DNA from: Taudactylus pleione
Lineage: Eukaryota > Chordata > Amphibia > Anura > Myobatrachidae
DNA length: 64,000 nucleotides
Assembly (NCBI GenBank): GCA_031769625.1
Contig: JAUIMM010000739.1
Coordinates: 806,001 to 870,000, forward strand
Reading direction: 5' to 3'
Part shown: positions 33,236-44,015 of the stretch, one piece after another
Numbering within the stretch: position 1 is the first letter of the stretch
How the letters are laid out: every line of letters starts with the position of its first letter
Position numbers and translations under genes: made by a program
Notes under the pieces: model-generated
Told to the model about the DNA's origin: nothing
What the model saw: the letters and a program-made list of their open reading frames with translations, nothing else
Database searches by the model: none

Positions 33236-33366
33236 AAAGTGAACAGAGATAAAGTCCCAACCAATCAGCTCCTAACTGTCATTTTTCAAACACAGCCTGT
33301 GACATGGCAGTTAGGAGCTGATTGGCTGGATCTTTATCTCCATGCAAGGCTTAGTACATAGACCCC

Positions 33367-33845
33367 ACAGTCTCTCATATGATAACTGCTGCTGATGTCA
33401 GAGTGTATGTCAGTGACAGCTATAAGCAGGTACAGTATATGTCACATCAGCTGTCATCTGTATCCTGACATGAACTTACTGTACTAGTACTATACTCCCC
33501 TCCCAGACGGTCCCACTAATGACGGGGTGAGATCCGATCTCCCCAGCTCTGAGCTGATGCAAATATCATGTCCTTTTGCAGAGCGGAATTGGCGCTGTGC
33601 CTCTCTGTACGTCAGGGAACTCCATCATAACGCATTCTCTGCACCCACTTCCATAATCTCGGCCTGTCAGGTGATATCTCGGGTCTGTACTGCTCCGCAA
33701 AGCTGCGAGCACCAGTGCGCCTACTCCATACACCCTACACCTGCGGCCATTGCAAACTCCCCCCATCTGGATCTGGGAACCTATTTACTGACAGAAATCT
33801 AGATGCCTAGTCCCGAATCAGGGGTAGCATGACGGTGCCAGTGAT
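33367..33845. other. Unassigned sequence
   Basis: No gene was recognised. An octamer-like ATGCAAAT at 33,557-33,564 stands alone and is not evidence of a promoter. Confidence 0.4.
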
Positions 33846-34625
33846 GGGAATAGCGCCGGGGACCTCCCTTGTTATCCCATAGTGACTGGAATAGCCGGGG
33901 ACCTCCCTTGTTATCCCATAGTGACTGGAATAGCCGGGGGCCTCCCTTGTTATCCCATAGTGACTGGAATAGCCGGGGACCTCCCTTGTTATCCCATAGT
34001 GACTGGAATAGCCGGGGACCTCCCTTGTTATCCCATAGTGACTGGAATAGCCGGGGACCTCCCTTGTTATCCCAAAGTGACTGGAATAGCCTTGGGATCT
34101 CCCTTGTTATCCCATAGTGACTGGAATAGCCGGGGACCTCATTTGTTATCCCATAGTGACTGGAATAACCGGGGACCTCATTTGTTATCCCATAGTGACT
34201 GGAATAACCGGGGACCTCATTTGTTATCCCATAGTGACTGGAATAGCCGGGGACCTCCCTTGTTATCCCATAGTGACTGGAATAGCCGGGGACCTCCCTT
34301 GTTATCCCATAGTGACTGAAATAACCGGGGACCTCATTTGTTATCCCATAGTGACTGGAATAACCGGGGACCTCATTTGTTATCCCATAGTGACTGGAAT
34401 AACCGGGGACCTCATTTGTTATCCCATAGTGACTGGAATAACCGGGGACCTCCCTTGTTATCCCATAGTGACTGGAATAGCCGGGGACCTCCCTTGTTAT
34501 CCCATAGTGACTGGAATAACCGGGGACCTCCCTTGTTATCCCATAGTGACTGGAATAGCCGGGGACCTCCCTTGTTATCCCATAGTGACTGGAATAGCCG
34601 GGGACCTCCCTTGTTATCCCATTTA
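33846..34625. repeat. Minisatellite, 39-bp unit, 20 copies
   Basis: The unit contains TAGTGACTGGAATAGCCGGG then GACCTCCCTTGTTATCCCA. Two variants, CTCCCTTG and CTCATTTG, occur in blocks, and AGCC/AACC co-vary with them. 39 is a multiple of 3, which gives 13-residue repeat frames on both strands without coding meaning. Confidence 0.97.
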
Positions 34626-35131
34626 CCATATTACTGGCTGTGCTAATTTTTTTTATTTTTATTAAAGTTTGTAATTTTCAAAACATTTAACAATTTATCA
34701 TACAAACAACTAAATACCCCACTAAGAAATGTGTAATAATAGCATATGATAAAGACGTCTCGTCGCCAGGCTACAGGTTTTCATGATCCCGGAGGTGCAA
34801 TTTGTAGCTTTATAAAACGCAAAAAAAAGCACAAAGCAAATCGCAAGAAGCAAAACTGCAAGATATAGAAACTGCATTTATCAAGCGGTGGTTTGGCGAA
34901 ACATCACGTACATGTGCTCTCTGCTACGGGAATCCTGTAATCCATAAGGAGATTTAAATAACCCATTGAATATACAGAGCAAAATGGAGCTAGCTCTGGT
35001 AATTCTGGCTATTTAATAGCTGGGCAGCCAATCAGGAGCAGTCTCTTACACTGCTCAGCCAATCACAGATCGGCTATCTGTGATCAGCAGACCATTCTCC
35101 GTCTCAATGCTGGGATCGCAAATGCAACAAG
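34626..35131. other. Unassigned AT-rich sequence
   Basis: No gene, RNA or element ends were seen. Confidence 0.4.
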
Positions 35132-36228
35132 GGGTGTCATACAGGGGGTGTCATACAGGGAGTGTCATACAGGGGGTGTCATACAGGGGGTGTCATACAG
35201 GGGGCGTCATACAGGGGGTGTCATACAAGGGGTGTCATACAGGGGGTGTCATACAGGGAGTGTCATACATGAGGTGTCATACAGGGGGCGTCATACAGAG
35301 TGGTGTCATACAGGGGGTGTCATACAGGGGTGTCATACATGGGGTGTCATACAGGGGGCGTCATACAGAGTGGTGTCATACAGGGGGTGTCATACAAGGA
35401 GTGTCATACATGAGGTGTCATACAGGGGGCGTCATACAGAGTGGTGTCATACAGGGGGTGTCATACAGGGGTGTCATACATGGGGTGTCATACAGAGGGC
35501 TCATACAGGGGGTGTAATACAGGGGGTGTCATACAGGGAGTGCCATACATGAGGTGTCATACAGAGGGCGTCATACAGGGGGTGTCATACAGAGGGGTGT
35601 GATACAGGGGGCATCATACAGGGAGCGTCATACAAGGAGTGTCATACAGGGGGGTGTCATACAGGGGGTGTCATACAGGGGGCGTCATACAGGGGGTGTC
35701 ATACAGGGAGTGTCATACATGAGGTGTCATACAGAGGGGTGTGATACAGGGGGCATCATACAGGGAGCGTCATACAAGGGGTGTCATACAGGGGGGTGTC
35801 ATACAGGGAGTGTCATACAGAGGGCGTCATACAGGGGGTGTCATACAGGGGGCGTCATACAGGGGGTGTCAAACAGGGGGTGTCATACAGGGTGCGTCAT
35901 ACAATGGGTGTCATTCAGGGGGCGTCATACAGGGTGCGTCATACAGGGGGTGTCATACAGAGTGCGTCATACAGGGTGCCTCATACAGGGGGTGTCATAC
36001 AAGGGGGTGTCATACAGGGGGCGTCATACAGGGGGCGTCATACAGTGTGCGTCATACAGGGGGTGTCATACAGGGAGTGTCATACAAGGGGTGCCATACA
36101 GGGGGCATCATACAGGGGACGTTATACAGGGGGTGTCATACAGGGGGCGTCATACAAGGGGCGTGATACAGGAGGTGTCATACAGGAGGTGTCATACAGG
36201 GGGTGTCATACAGGGGGCGTCATACACC
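35132..36228. repeat. Minisatellite, 14-bp unit (TGTCATACAGGGGG), ~78 copies
   Basis: The unit TGTCATACAGGGGG varies mainly in the G run and in TGTC/CGTC. Blocks of roughly 115 bases recur, for example around 35,280-35,400 and 35,405-35,480. Several overlapping frames are incidental. Confidence 0.97.
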
Positions 36229-36469
36229 TCCTGCTGTGTCTGCATATTCTTGCTGAATCACCCCCATAGTTGCTAATAGGTGATCATTCAAATAAAGTTG
36301 ACCAGTTGTTCTAGACCAAACAGAGCCCCTCCCAATTTTGGTCGATTCTACAAACATCCCATTGTCTCTAAAAGGAGCATCCGGTTCTACCCTCTACCCT
36401 CCCAGATATATATACGCTGATGGGGTGACCCCACTCCCTTCCTTATTCACCATCCTATACCATTTTACA
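36229..36469. other. Unassigned sequence
   Basis: Nothing recognised. Confidence 0.35.
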
Positions 36470-37172
36470 GGGGAGATGTATTACTAAACCTTGGAGAAAG
36501 ATAAGTGCAGAGAGAGATAGAGGGCCTCATTCAGAGGCGGTCATTAGATGCAAGCGGTCGCCCTGAATCAGGGCGGCCGCTTGCATCCTGAACGACCGCC
36601 TCCTTGTCGATCGTTAAACTGTGGGTTACTACCCACAGCTTAACGACCGACCAGGTTGATGGTCGCGATGGTGATCACCATTGCGACCATCGTGGCTTAC
36701 GACCAGACCCTAAGGTTGGGTCTGGGCACTCGTAAGCCCCAGTGAGCTTTCTGCTCTGATGGAGCAGGAAGCTCCCCAATGACATCACTGATGTCAGTGC
36801 GGCCGCCCACAAAACGGTAGGCGTTCGTTAAGGAACGCCCTCGTTTTGGAAACCACCCCCCCCGGCCCGCCTACCAAACGGGGCAAGCTGTCGATCAACA
36901 TCGACAGCCGCCCCTTTGGTAGCGAGCTCCGGAGCGACAGAGTTTCTCTGTCGCTCCGGGGCTTGCACACGCGCAGTTCGGCCGCTGCGCGTGCGCAGGA
37001 CAAACCATCGAGTCGATTACGAGCGCATCGGCGCTTGTGACCGACTCTGAATAAGGTCCAAAGTACCAACCAATCAGCTCCTTACTGTCACATTACAGGC
37101 TGTGTTTGAAAAATGACATTTAGCTGATTGGTTGGTACTTTATCTTTCTCCAAGGCTTAGTACATCTGCCCC
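36470..37172. mobile_element. MITE nest: outer GGGGAGATGTATTACTAA element
   Basis: Outer ends GGGGAGATGTATTACTAA and TTAGTACATCTGCCCC are inverted. The interior arms CAACCAATCAGCTCC and AGCTGATTGGTTGG match the outer element at 32,156. It is split by a hairpin-chain MITE at 36,522-37,059. Confidence 0.82.
36522..37059 (-). mobile_element. Hairpin-chain MITE, copy 4 (inverted)
   Basis: Ends GGGCCTCATTCAGAGGC and GACTCTGAATAAGGTCC. The hairpin modules of copies 1-3 occur in reverse order: CTGTGGGT/ACCCACAG, the GATGGTCGC/GCGACCATC stem (36,658-36,691), the GAGCTTTCTGCTC arm, ACATCA-CTGATGTCAG, GGCGTTC/GGAACGCC (36,821-36,838), and GCTGTCGAT/ATCGACAGC (36,888-36,908). Confidence 0.87.
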
Positions 37173-38587
37173 GTTACATGTTATCATCATTTCCTATACT
37201 GTGCCATTTAGTAGCACTTGCTGCTTGTACATTTTTTTTTTAGTAATCTGTACAATTCACTAGTAAAGTGCCTCATGCCTCAGTGAGCTGCCTAGTAAAC
37301 TGATAAGCTGTTTTCCCGAGAAAATCGGAGCACCCCAGATAACGTGTATAGGCAGCAGGGACCTTAGTACCATGTTATTATTATTGCCACTTAGAGATAT
37401 GTTATTGATAAATTGCTGCACCTTGTTCTGTTGGCATATTGCAGGCTTGTGTGCCCGCTGCAGCCGTGTTATGGTTCAGGCCTCTGGGCCACTATGTACC
37501 ATATTGCTGCTTTTAGCTAAGAATATCCCTATTTAATACAACGGCCTTGTAATGTATACACCGCTTCGTACTTTCACCTTAGTCACCAATCCAGCTGCGA
37601 AAAACACTTCTATAACCTGCTCACACCACCTCCAGCTTATAGCGTAATAACAAGAGTGAACTCTGGCCTGCCTGGGCTGCTGCAGGGACGCTATTGGCTG
37701 GGGAGCCTCACACCCCCCCTTCCCCAGCCATTCAGATCTCATAGTGACATAAACAGACTCAACGTGATGTCACCTCCAACTGCCAAAACACGGAGATGCA
37801 CCTTGTCCTGTTGTGCTTCATGTTACTTGTTTTTCACCAGGGTTTTATTGTTCTGTTACACATAACATGAGTATCACGCCGGCCAGTGAGCCCCCCAAAC
37901 TTCAAACCAGATCCAGTTTCACTGGTTCGTGGGGGCAACATTTAATCCGCTTCCATTTGGTTCGACTGTGGCCGCCTTGCGCTCAGACTGACTGTGGACC
38001 TAATATTTACAGTTCGTAATCAACTTTGTAACTAAACAACATTAAAACATAATTATTTAAGACCCCCCCCCCCTTATAAATATAGGGTCATATTTATCAA
38101 CAATATTTTCCTGTAAATCCCATGAAAATGTTTTTGGAGGATACCTGCAAACCTAAGTATGAAAAGGCGACAGCAACAGATATCACAGTCCACAAAAGCA
38201 GCCCCCATAAGTTTCTACGGGGCTGCTAAAATGCCAAATGTACCAAGCTCGGCCCCGGGAGCCATCTTTACATGGCGTTGGCCATTGTAGACTATGGGCT
38301 AAACATATTTTGTGTATCAACAGCGCAATAAGAGAGGTCAGATGTCATTTTATATGCAAATATGCCAACATCAATTATTTAAAAAGGTTTAATAATTTGT
38401 AATGTAAATCTAAAACAAACACAATGTATACAATTCATATGTATTGGCCACAAGTATTAAATAAAACAAATATATAATGCACCAGCAAAGAAAATATATA
38501 GATAAAACTTAATTACTGTATAAATATGTTGCTGGATCTATTCATACTATGAAAATGCTTGAAGGTAATTTGTATCAATGAACTCTC
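37173..38587. other. Unassigned sequence
   Basis: No gene was recognised. A run of C lies at about 38,062-38,072. Small frames at 37,533-38,019 show no known motif. Confidence 0.4.
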
Positions 38588-38765
38588 AGGGGTCTATTTA
38601 CTAAGCAGTGTTAGGAGACAGAGTGAAAAGTGATAAGGCACCAGCCAATCAGCTCCTGACTGTCATTTTTCAAACACAGCCTGTGAGATGACAGTTGGGA
38701 GCTGATTGGCTGGTACCTTATCACTTTTCACTCTGTCTCCTAACACTGCTTAGTAAATAGACCCC
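38588..38765. mobile_element. Near-perfect palindromic MITE, 178 bp
   Basis: Two arms of about 78 bases, starting GGGGTCTATTTACTAAGCAG, are inverted copies with only about three differences, around a centre near CAAACACAGCC. TCA flanks both ends. It is related to the outer elements at 32,156 and 36,470. Confidence 0.92.
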
Positions 38766-39185
38766 TCAGTCTCTAAATGAACAAATGGTGTTTTATTATA
38801 TATATGTGCTCGCTCCACAATTCCTTGTGACTATCTCCGTTGGTATATGTTGTACAAATGACCTCTAAGTCCACATCTTGCTGGTGTTTACCAGAACAAA
38901 AACAGTATTTATATATTTAGGGTGATATACGATACCTGTAACAGCTCCCGAGACCTCTGTATTTCGGTCGTCTGAGACAAACTGTAGCTTGCCACCTTGG
39001 ATTTAGAATGTGCCGGATTCCAGGGGAAGAGGTGCACGTGTTCCCGACTCACGGATAAGCTGTAATTTGCCGTCCCGGACCTGTAATATGTGCTATTTTC
39101 GAAGGAAATTAAATCATCATTACATTTTATTCTCATATTCATTCTGTATATAGATATTTCAAGGTTCATTTGAGTTAGACAGTGT
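38766..39185. other. Unassigned sequence
   Basis: A 96-codon minus-strand frame (38,909-39,199) begins inside the neighbouring satellite and shows no recognised domain; not called as a gene. Confidence 0.4.
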
Positions 39186-40122
39186 GAATCCCGGTCCATC
39201 CTAAGTGTGAATCCCAGGCCATTCTAAGTGTGAATCCCGGTCCATCCTAAGTGTGAATCCCAGTCCATTCTAAGTGTGAATCCCGGTCCATTCTAAGTGT
39301 GAATCCCAGGCCATCCTAAATGTGAATCCCAGTCCATTCTAAGTGTGAATCCCGGCCCATTCTAAGCGTGAATCTCGGTCCATTCTAAGTGTGAATCCCA
39401 GTCCATTCTAAGTGTGAATCCCGGTCCATTCTAAGTGTGAATCCCGGTCCATTCTAAGTGTGAATCCCAGGCCATCCTAAATGTGAATCCCAGTCCATTC
39501 TAAGTGTGAATCCCGGCCCATTCTAAGCGTGAATCTCGGTCCATTCTAAGTGTGAATCCCAGTCCATTCTAAGTGTGAATCCCGGTCCATTCTAAGTGTG
39601 AATCCCGGTCCATTCTAAGTGTGAATCCCGGCCCATTCTAAGTGTGAATCCCAGTCCATTCTAAGTGTGATCCCAGTCCATTCTAAGTGTGAATCCCGGT
39701 CCATTCTAAGTGTGAATCCCAGTCCATTCTAAGTGTGAATCCCAGTCCATTCTAAGTGTGAATCCCGGTCCATTCTAAGTGTGAATCCCAGTCCATTCTA
39801 AGTGTGAATCCCAGTCCATGCTAAGTGTGAATCCCAGTCCATGCTAAGTGTGAATCCCAGGCCATTCTAAGTGTGAATCCCAGTCCATTCAAAGTGTGAA
39901 TCACAGGCCATTTTAAGTGTGCATCCCAGTCCATTCTAAGTGTGAATCCCAGGCCATTCTAAGTGTGAATCTCAGGCCATTCTTAGTGTGAATCCAAGGC
40001 CATTCTAAGTGTGAATCCCAGTCCATTCTAAGTGTGAATCCCAGTCCATTCTAAGTGTGATCTCCGTCCATTCTAAGTATGAATCCCCGTCCATTCTAAG
40101 TGTGAATCCCAGTCCATTCTAA
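39186..40122. repeat. Minisatellite, 21-bp unit, ~44 copies
   Basis: The unit is GTGAATCCC-A/G-GTCCATTCTAA. About two more units follow the inserted MITE at 40,433-40,459. A block of about 189 bases is repeated (39,294 and 39,460 regions). Confidence 0.97.
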
Positions 40123-40432
40123 GGGCCTGATTCAGAGCTGGACGCTCTTTGAGAGCGCTCGCTGTGAATCAGGGCGTCCCTGTTTTTTTTTTAAAGATGG
40201 CCTCCTGGCCACTCGCTAAGCTGTGGGTGACCACCTACAGCTTTAGCAAGCGGCCAGGTGATGGTTGCGATGGTCACTACCATCGCGACCATTGGGGCTT
40301 GCAACGAGACCCTTGTGGTAGGGTCTTGTTCCCGCAGCCCCAGAGAGCTTTCGGCTCTAATTGACTGTCAGTGGGGTCGTGATGTCAGTGGGGCCGCCCC
40401 CAAATGGCAGGCTTTCCTTTGGGAACACCTCC
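40123..40432 (-). mobile_element. Hairpin-chain MITE, copy 5, in the 21-bp array
   Basis: It starts GGGCCTGATTCAGAGC after TAA and carries the CTGTGGGT/ACCTACAG, GATGGTTGCGATGGTCAC and GAGACCCTTGTGGTAGGGTC modules. The right terminal repeat is missing, but satellite sequence resumes with TAA, so the end eroded after insertion. Confidence 0.85.
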
Positions 40433-40459
40433 TAAGTGTGAATCCCAGTCCATTCTAAG

Positions 40460-41190
40460 CGCCACAGGCTATCCGTATCTTTTTCTTTTTCGTTAAACTA
40501 TGGGCTACACTCCGCAAAAATCTCCAGGAGGGAGATCTGTAGGGTCCCACCATGGCGGTCTGATGGCAGCACATGAGAGCAGCACGGCCGGGCCCAGAAC
40601 CCAGAAGTGACCGTGTTAGTGATCACTTTACTTCTAGCGCATCGCAGGAGTGAGAATGGGGCATATTCTGGAAGAGCCTGATTCAGCAAAGAACGCACAG
40701 GAGAGAACGCACGCACTTGGCCGATGTTTTTGCTCTGCGCATGCATCGGACACAGGATACACCAACAGGATTTGGACACAGGAGATACCATCTGGACTGA
40801 GCTATCAGGACAACTCACTTGGTAAATATTTGCTGGACCCTGCATATGGAATATCTATTAGTCCTAACGCCAGTGTCATACCAATTGGAATAAACAGTCC
40901 CCCAATAGCGATTTCATTGGACACTGGATTTTTTTGCTCCTAAAATATAGGGATTTTATATTCTATGGTATTTCTATTTTTTATTTATTTTTTATGTTCA
41001 ACAGTAATATGATGAAATAAATGTGATATAAATTGCACACATGTCTATGCTTTAATTAAAAACAGCAACTTAATTCAGCGCCGGTATACACTTCTGTATA
41101 TATTCTATATTTTGTTGGGGCTGACAACCCCTACTGGCTGCTTTAAATAACAGCGCATTGGATAATTTTTTATATCTCTATTTATCGCAG
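40460..41190. other. Unassigned sequence
   Basis: No gene was recognised. Frames at 40,498-40,943 have no known motifs; the AT-rich part at 40,960-41,060 includes AATAAA. Confidence 0.4.
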
Positions 41191-41460
41191 AGACAAGTGA
41201 TTGACAGGAAGTGCCATTTGTGGGTAATGACGGGCGAGTGGTTGGGTAAACGCAGGCGTGCGTGTGCGTTTGGAGTTGGACGGAGTTTCAGGGGTGTGCA
41301 TAATTAAGCCCTAGCGGCGATGGACGCAGCCTGAGGTCTAATTGCACACAGGAAGCGACACAAATCCTGAGTGAGGTCAGGTCAACCACTATTATGCTAA
41401 TGTGTTAGATGGTTCTCAATGTTACCGATGTTTTCGCTGTCTTGCCAGGTATTAGAGGAC
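41191..41460. repeat. Dispersed repeat shared with 46,270-46,640
   Basis: It shares ordered blocks with 46,270-46,500: CGCAGAG-AGTGATTGACAGGAAG, CCATTTGTGG, GCGTGC-GTGCGTTTG, GTGTGCATAATTA, and the ending TGTTACCG-TG-TTTC. Parts also occur in the MITE at 18,830-18,900. Confidence 0.7.
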
Positions 41461-41499
41461 GCACGTTAAGGGAAGTGGGTGATATTATGTAGTGCTGGG

Positions 41500-41760
41500 C
41501 GTCTGCTTATTCTGCGTGCGTAAGAATTTGTGGCAGGTCTGGGGCAGGACGCTCTGCCTCCCACGAAGACTCCATTGGAGACCGGATCTTGCGTTGCCGG
41601 GCGCGCCCACGTCACCAACCCCAGAAGGCCGTGCCGTGGGCTATTTAAACCCCGGCGGGTGGCCCGACAGGGGTTGGTGTTTGGGAGCTGCCAGAGCGGA
41701 CGGATCGTCGCTGGAGGGAGTCCAGGACGCAGGCCAGCTGATCAGGTGAGCCTTCAGGGA
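41500..41760 (+). promoter_or_regulatory. CpG-rich promoter-like region with splice-donor-like end
   Basis: A CpG-dense stretch contains a CACGTCAC element (41,608-41,615), a TATTTAA box (41,642-41,648) and, about 100 bases on, ATCAG followed by GTGAGC (junction 41,745/41,746), a good splice-donor match. This could be a first exon or an LTR of an unrecognised retroelement. No protein was recognised. Confidence 0.4.
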
Positions 41761-41856
41761 GGCCCAATTTGCTTACCCTTGTTAGATTACTGTGCATCAC
41801 TGTGTACCCACTGTATCACCACCGTGCGGCGCTAGGCCGAGACCCTTGTACCCTTG

Positions 41857-42340
41857 GAAGGGAGGGGAAGGGAGGGAAGGGGGAGGGATGGGAGGGAAGG
41901 GGGTGGATGGGAAGGGAGGGAAGTGGGGGAGGGGAGGGGAAGGGAGGGAAGGGGGGGAAGGGGGGGGGAAGGAGGGAAGGGGGGGAATGGGAAGGGAAGG
42001 GGGGAAGGGGAGGGGAAGAGAGAGAAGGGGGGAAGGGGAGGGGAAAGGAGGGAAGGGGGGAAGGGGAGGGGAAAGGAGGGAAGGGGGGGAATGGGAAGGG
42101 AAGGGGGGAAGGGGAGGGGAAGAGAGAGAAGGGGGGAAGGGGAGGGGAAGGGAGGGAAGGGGGGGAAGGGGAGGGGAAGGGAGGGAAGGGGGGGAAGGGG
42201 AGGGGAAAGGAGGGAAGGGGGGGAATGGGAAGGGAGGGAAGGGGGGAAGGGGAGGGGAAGGGAGGGAAGGGGGGGAAGGGGAGGGGAAGGGAGGGAAGGG
42301 GTGGGGAAGGGAGGGAAGGGGGGGGGAATGGGTGGGGAAG
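41857..42340 (+). repeat. Polypurine tract, GGGAAGGGGAGG repeats
   Basis: Nearly 480 bases consist of G and A alone on the plus strand, in units such as GGGAAGGGGAGGGGAAGGGA. Low-complexity Gly/Glu/Lys/Arg frames over it are not genes. Confidence 0.97.
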
Positions 42341-42742
42341 TAGTTTTGTGTGCTGTCAGCATATCTTTTTGTAGTATTTTTATTCTTAAACCTAAGCAGT
42401 GACAGTTACTGTGTTAATGTTGCCGTTATGGTCCACATGGAAAACCATTAATATACTATAATGTCGCCTTGTTAAGCTGGGACATATGTCTGCTTGCACA
42501 CAGTTAAACCTAATTACATTGTTCTAACACAACCCAAATTGCTTAGTGCATCTAGAGCTCAAGAAAGCTTTTGAACGTTAGAAGCAATGTGACGGACCTG
42601 ACCAGGAACACACGCGTGTGCGGGGCAGCCACGGACTTATCACAAGGATTTCCACATTTTGACATTTTTAGCTATGGCACCTACTGACAATGTAATGCAA
42701 TTAGCCTGCGGCACCAGATGTCAGGGATTTGCTTACTGCTAA
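42341..42742. other. Unassigned sequence
   Basis: Nothing recognised. Confidence 0.35.
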
Positions 42743-42821
42743 GCTGGGTACACACTAGATGATATGGAGTCTGATCCGGCAGATCGCAGCGACATATCGG
42801 GCACATCATCTAGTGTGTACC
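42743..42821. mobile_element. Short MITE (GGGTACACACTAGATGAT ends)
   Basis: GGGTACACACTAGATGAT and ATCATCTAGTGTGTACC are inverted ends of a 79-base element that directly precedes the 31-bp array. Confidence 0.75.
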
Positions 42822-43575
42822 TGCTATGTGGAACTACTGTGTAACATAACGTGTATAAGTGGTACTGCTGTGTAACGTAACGTGTATATATCGTACTGCT
42901 GTGTGACGTAACGTGTATAAGTGGTACTACTGTGTAACGTAACGTGTATAAGCGGTGCTGCTGTGTGACATAACGTGTATAAGTGGTACTGCTGTGTGAC
43001 GTAATGTGTATAAGCGGTGCTACTGTGTAACGTAACGTGTATAAGCGGTGCTACTGTGTAACGTAATGTGTCTAAGTGGTACTGCTGTGTGACATAACGT
43101 GTATAAGTGGTACTGCTGTGTGATGTAACGTGTATAAGTGGTACTGCTGTGTAACGTAACGTGTATAAATGGTACTGCTGTGTGATGTAACGTGAATAAG
43201 TGGTACTGCTGTGTGACGTAACGTGTATAAAACTATGAATGGACTGCTGTGTGATGTAATGTGAATAAGTGGTACTACTGTGTAATGTAATGTGTATAAG
43301 TGGTACTGCTGTGTAACGTACGTGTATAAGTGGTACTGCTATGTGACGTAACGTGTATAAATGGTACTGCTGTGTGATGTAACGTGAATAAGTGGTACTG
43401 GTGTGTGACGTAACGTGTATAAGTGGTACTGCTGTGTGATGTAACCTGTATAAGTGGTACTGCTGTGTGATGTAACGTGAATAAGTGGTACTACTGTGTA
43501 ATGTAACGTGTATAAGTTGTACTGCTGTGTAACGTACGTGTAAGTGGTACTGCTGTGTGGTGTAATGTAAATTGG
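42822..43575. repeat. Minisatellite, 31-bp unit, first block (~24 copies)
   Basis: The unit is GTGTATAAGTGGTACTGCTG followed by TGTGACGTAAC, with GAC/AAC/GAT variants. Contains a CGTAACGT motif. Confidence 0.96.
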
Positions 43576-44015
43576 TACTATTATGCGACCACGCCCCTTC
43601 CCCATGAATCCACGCCTCTATATTTCTGGCTCATGCCTTTGATGCACACTGTCCCTATTTTGAAGAAGGGGGGAGGGGGGGGGCACCAATTCTCTTTCTG
43701 ACACAGGGCACCAAAATGTCTAGTTAGGGCTGTGATATCCACTACTCCCTGGTAATAAGAAATTATAGATCGCCCAGATGTAGTAACTGCTAATATAACA
43801 GTCCCTGCAATGTGTTTGGAGTGAGAGACTGCACCAGCGATGTCCTCACTCCTCACTCCTGCGCATATGCCGTCTACTGACCACGCTTGTGCAGCGCCCA
43901 TTGCCGGGAAGGGGTCCCCTGTATATTTTTTCAAAATGTAGCCCATAGGCTAGAGCGGGCTAACACCATCTTCAGATGTCGCTAGCTGCGGGAGTCAAGC
44001 TCCGGAAGCTTTACA
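43576..44015. repeat. Spacer of tandem duplication, copy 1
   Basis: About 440 bases of non-satellite sequence, repeated at 44,821-45,268 with few changes. The offset is 1,245 bases and the preceding satellite is included in the duplication. Confidence 0.92.

Larger units (their letters stand above)
32156..33366. mobile_element. MITE nest: outer GGGGTCTATTTACTAA element with three insertions
   Basis: Outer ends GGGGTCTATTTACTAA (32,156) and TTAGTACATAGACCCC (to 33,366). The outer element resumes at 32,764-32,781 and 33,236-33,366 between insertions. Its right half contains CAACCAATCAGCTCC and GGAGCTGATTGG as palindrome arms. Confidence 0.85.

Noticed and set aside
37533..38019. Candidate host exons in the unassigned interval
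   Set aside because: Short frames without domain similarity that I can recognise; no consistent splice sites were seen.
38909..39199. A 96-codon minus-strand frame as a small gene
   Set aside because: It starts in the 21-bp satellite and has no recognisable motif or splice context.
40498..40943. Two overlapping frames of about 100 codons
   Set aside because: They are in opposite directions over the same bases, have no known motif and lie next to a decayed MITE.
41769..42402. Gly/Glu/Arg-rich and, on the other strand, Pro/Ser-rich frames
   Set aside because: These are translations of a pure G/A tract, with no non-repetitive coding sequence.
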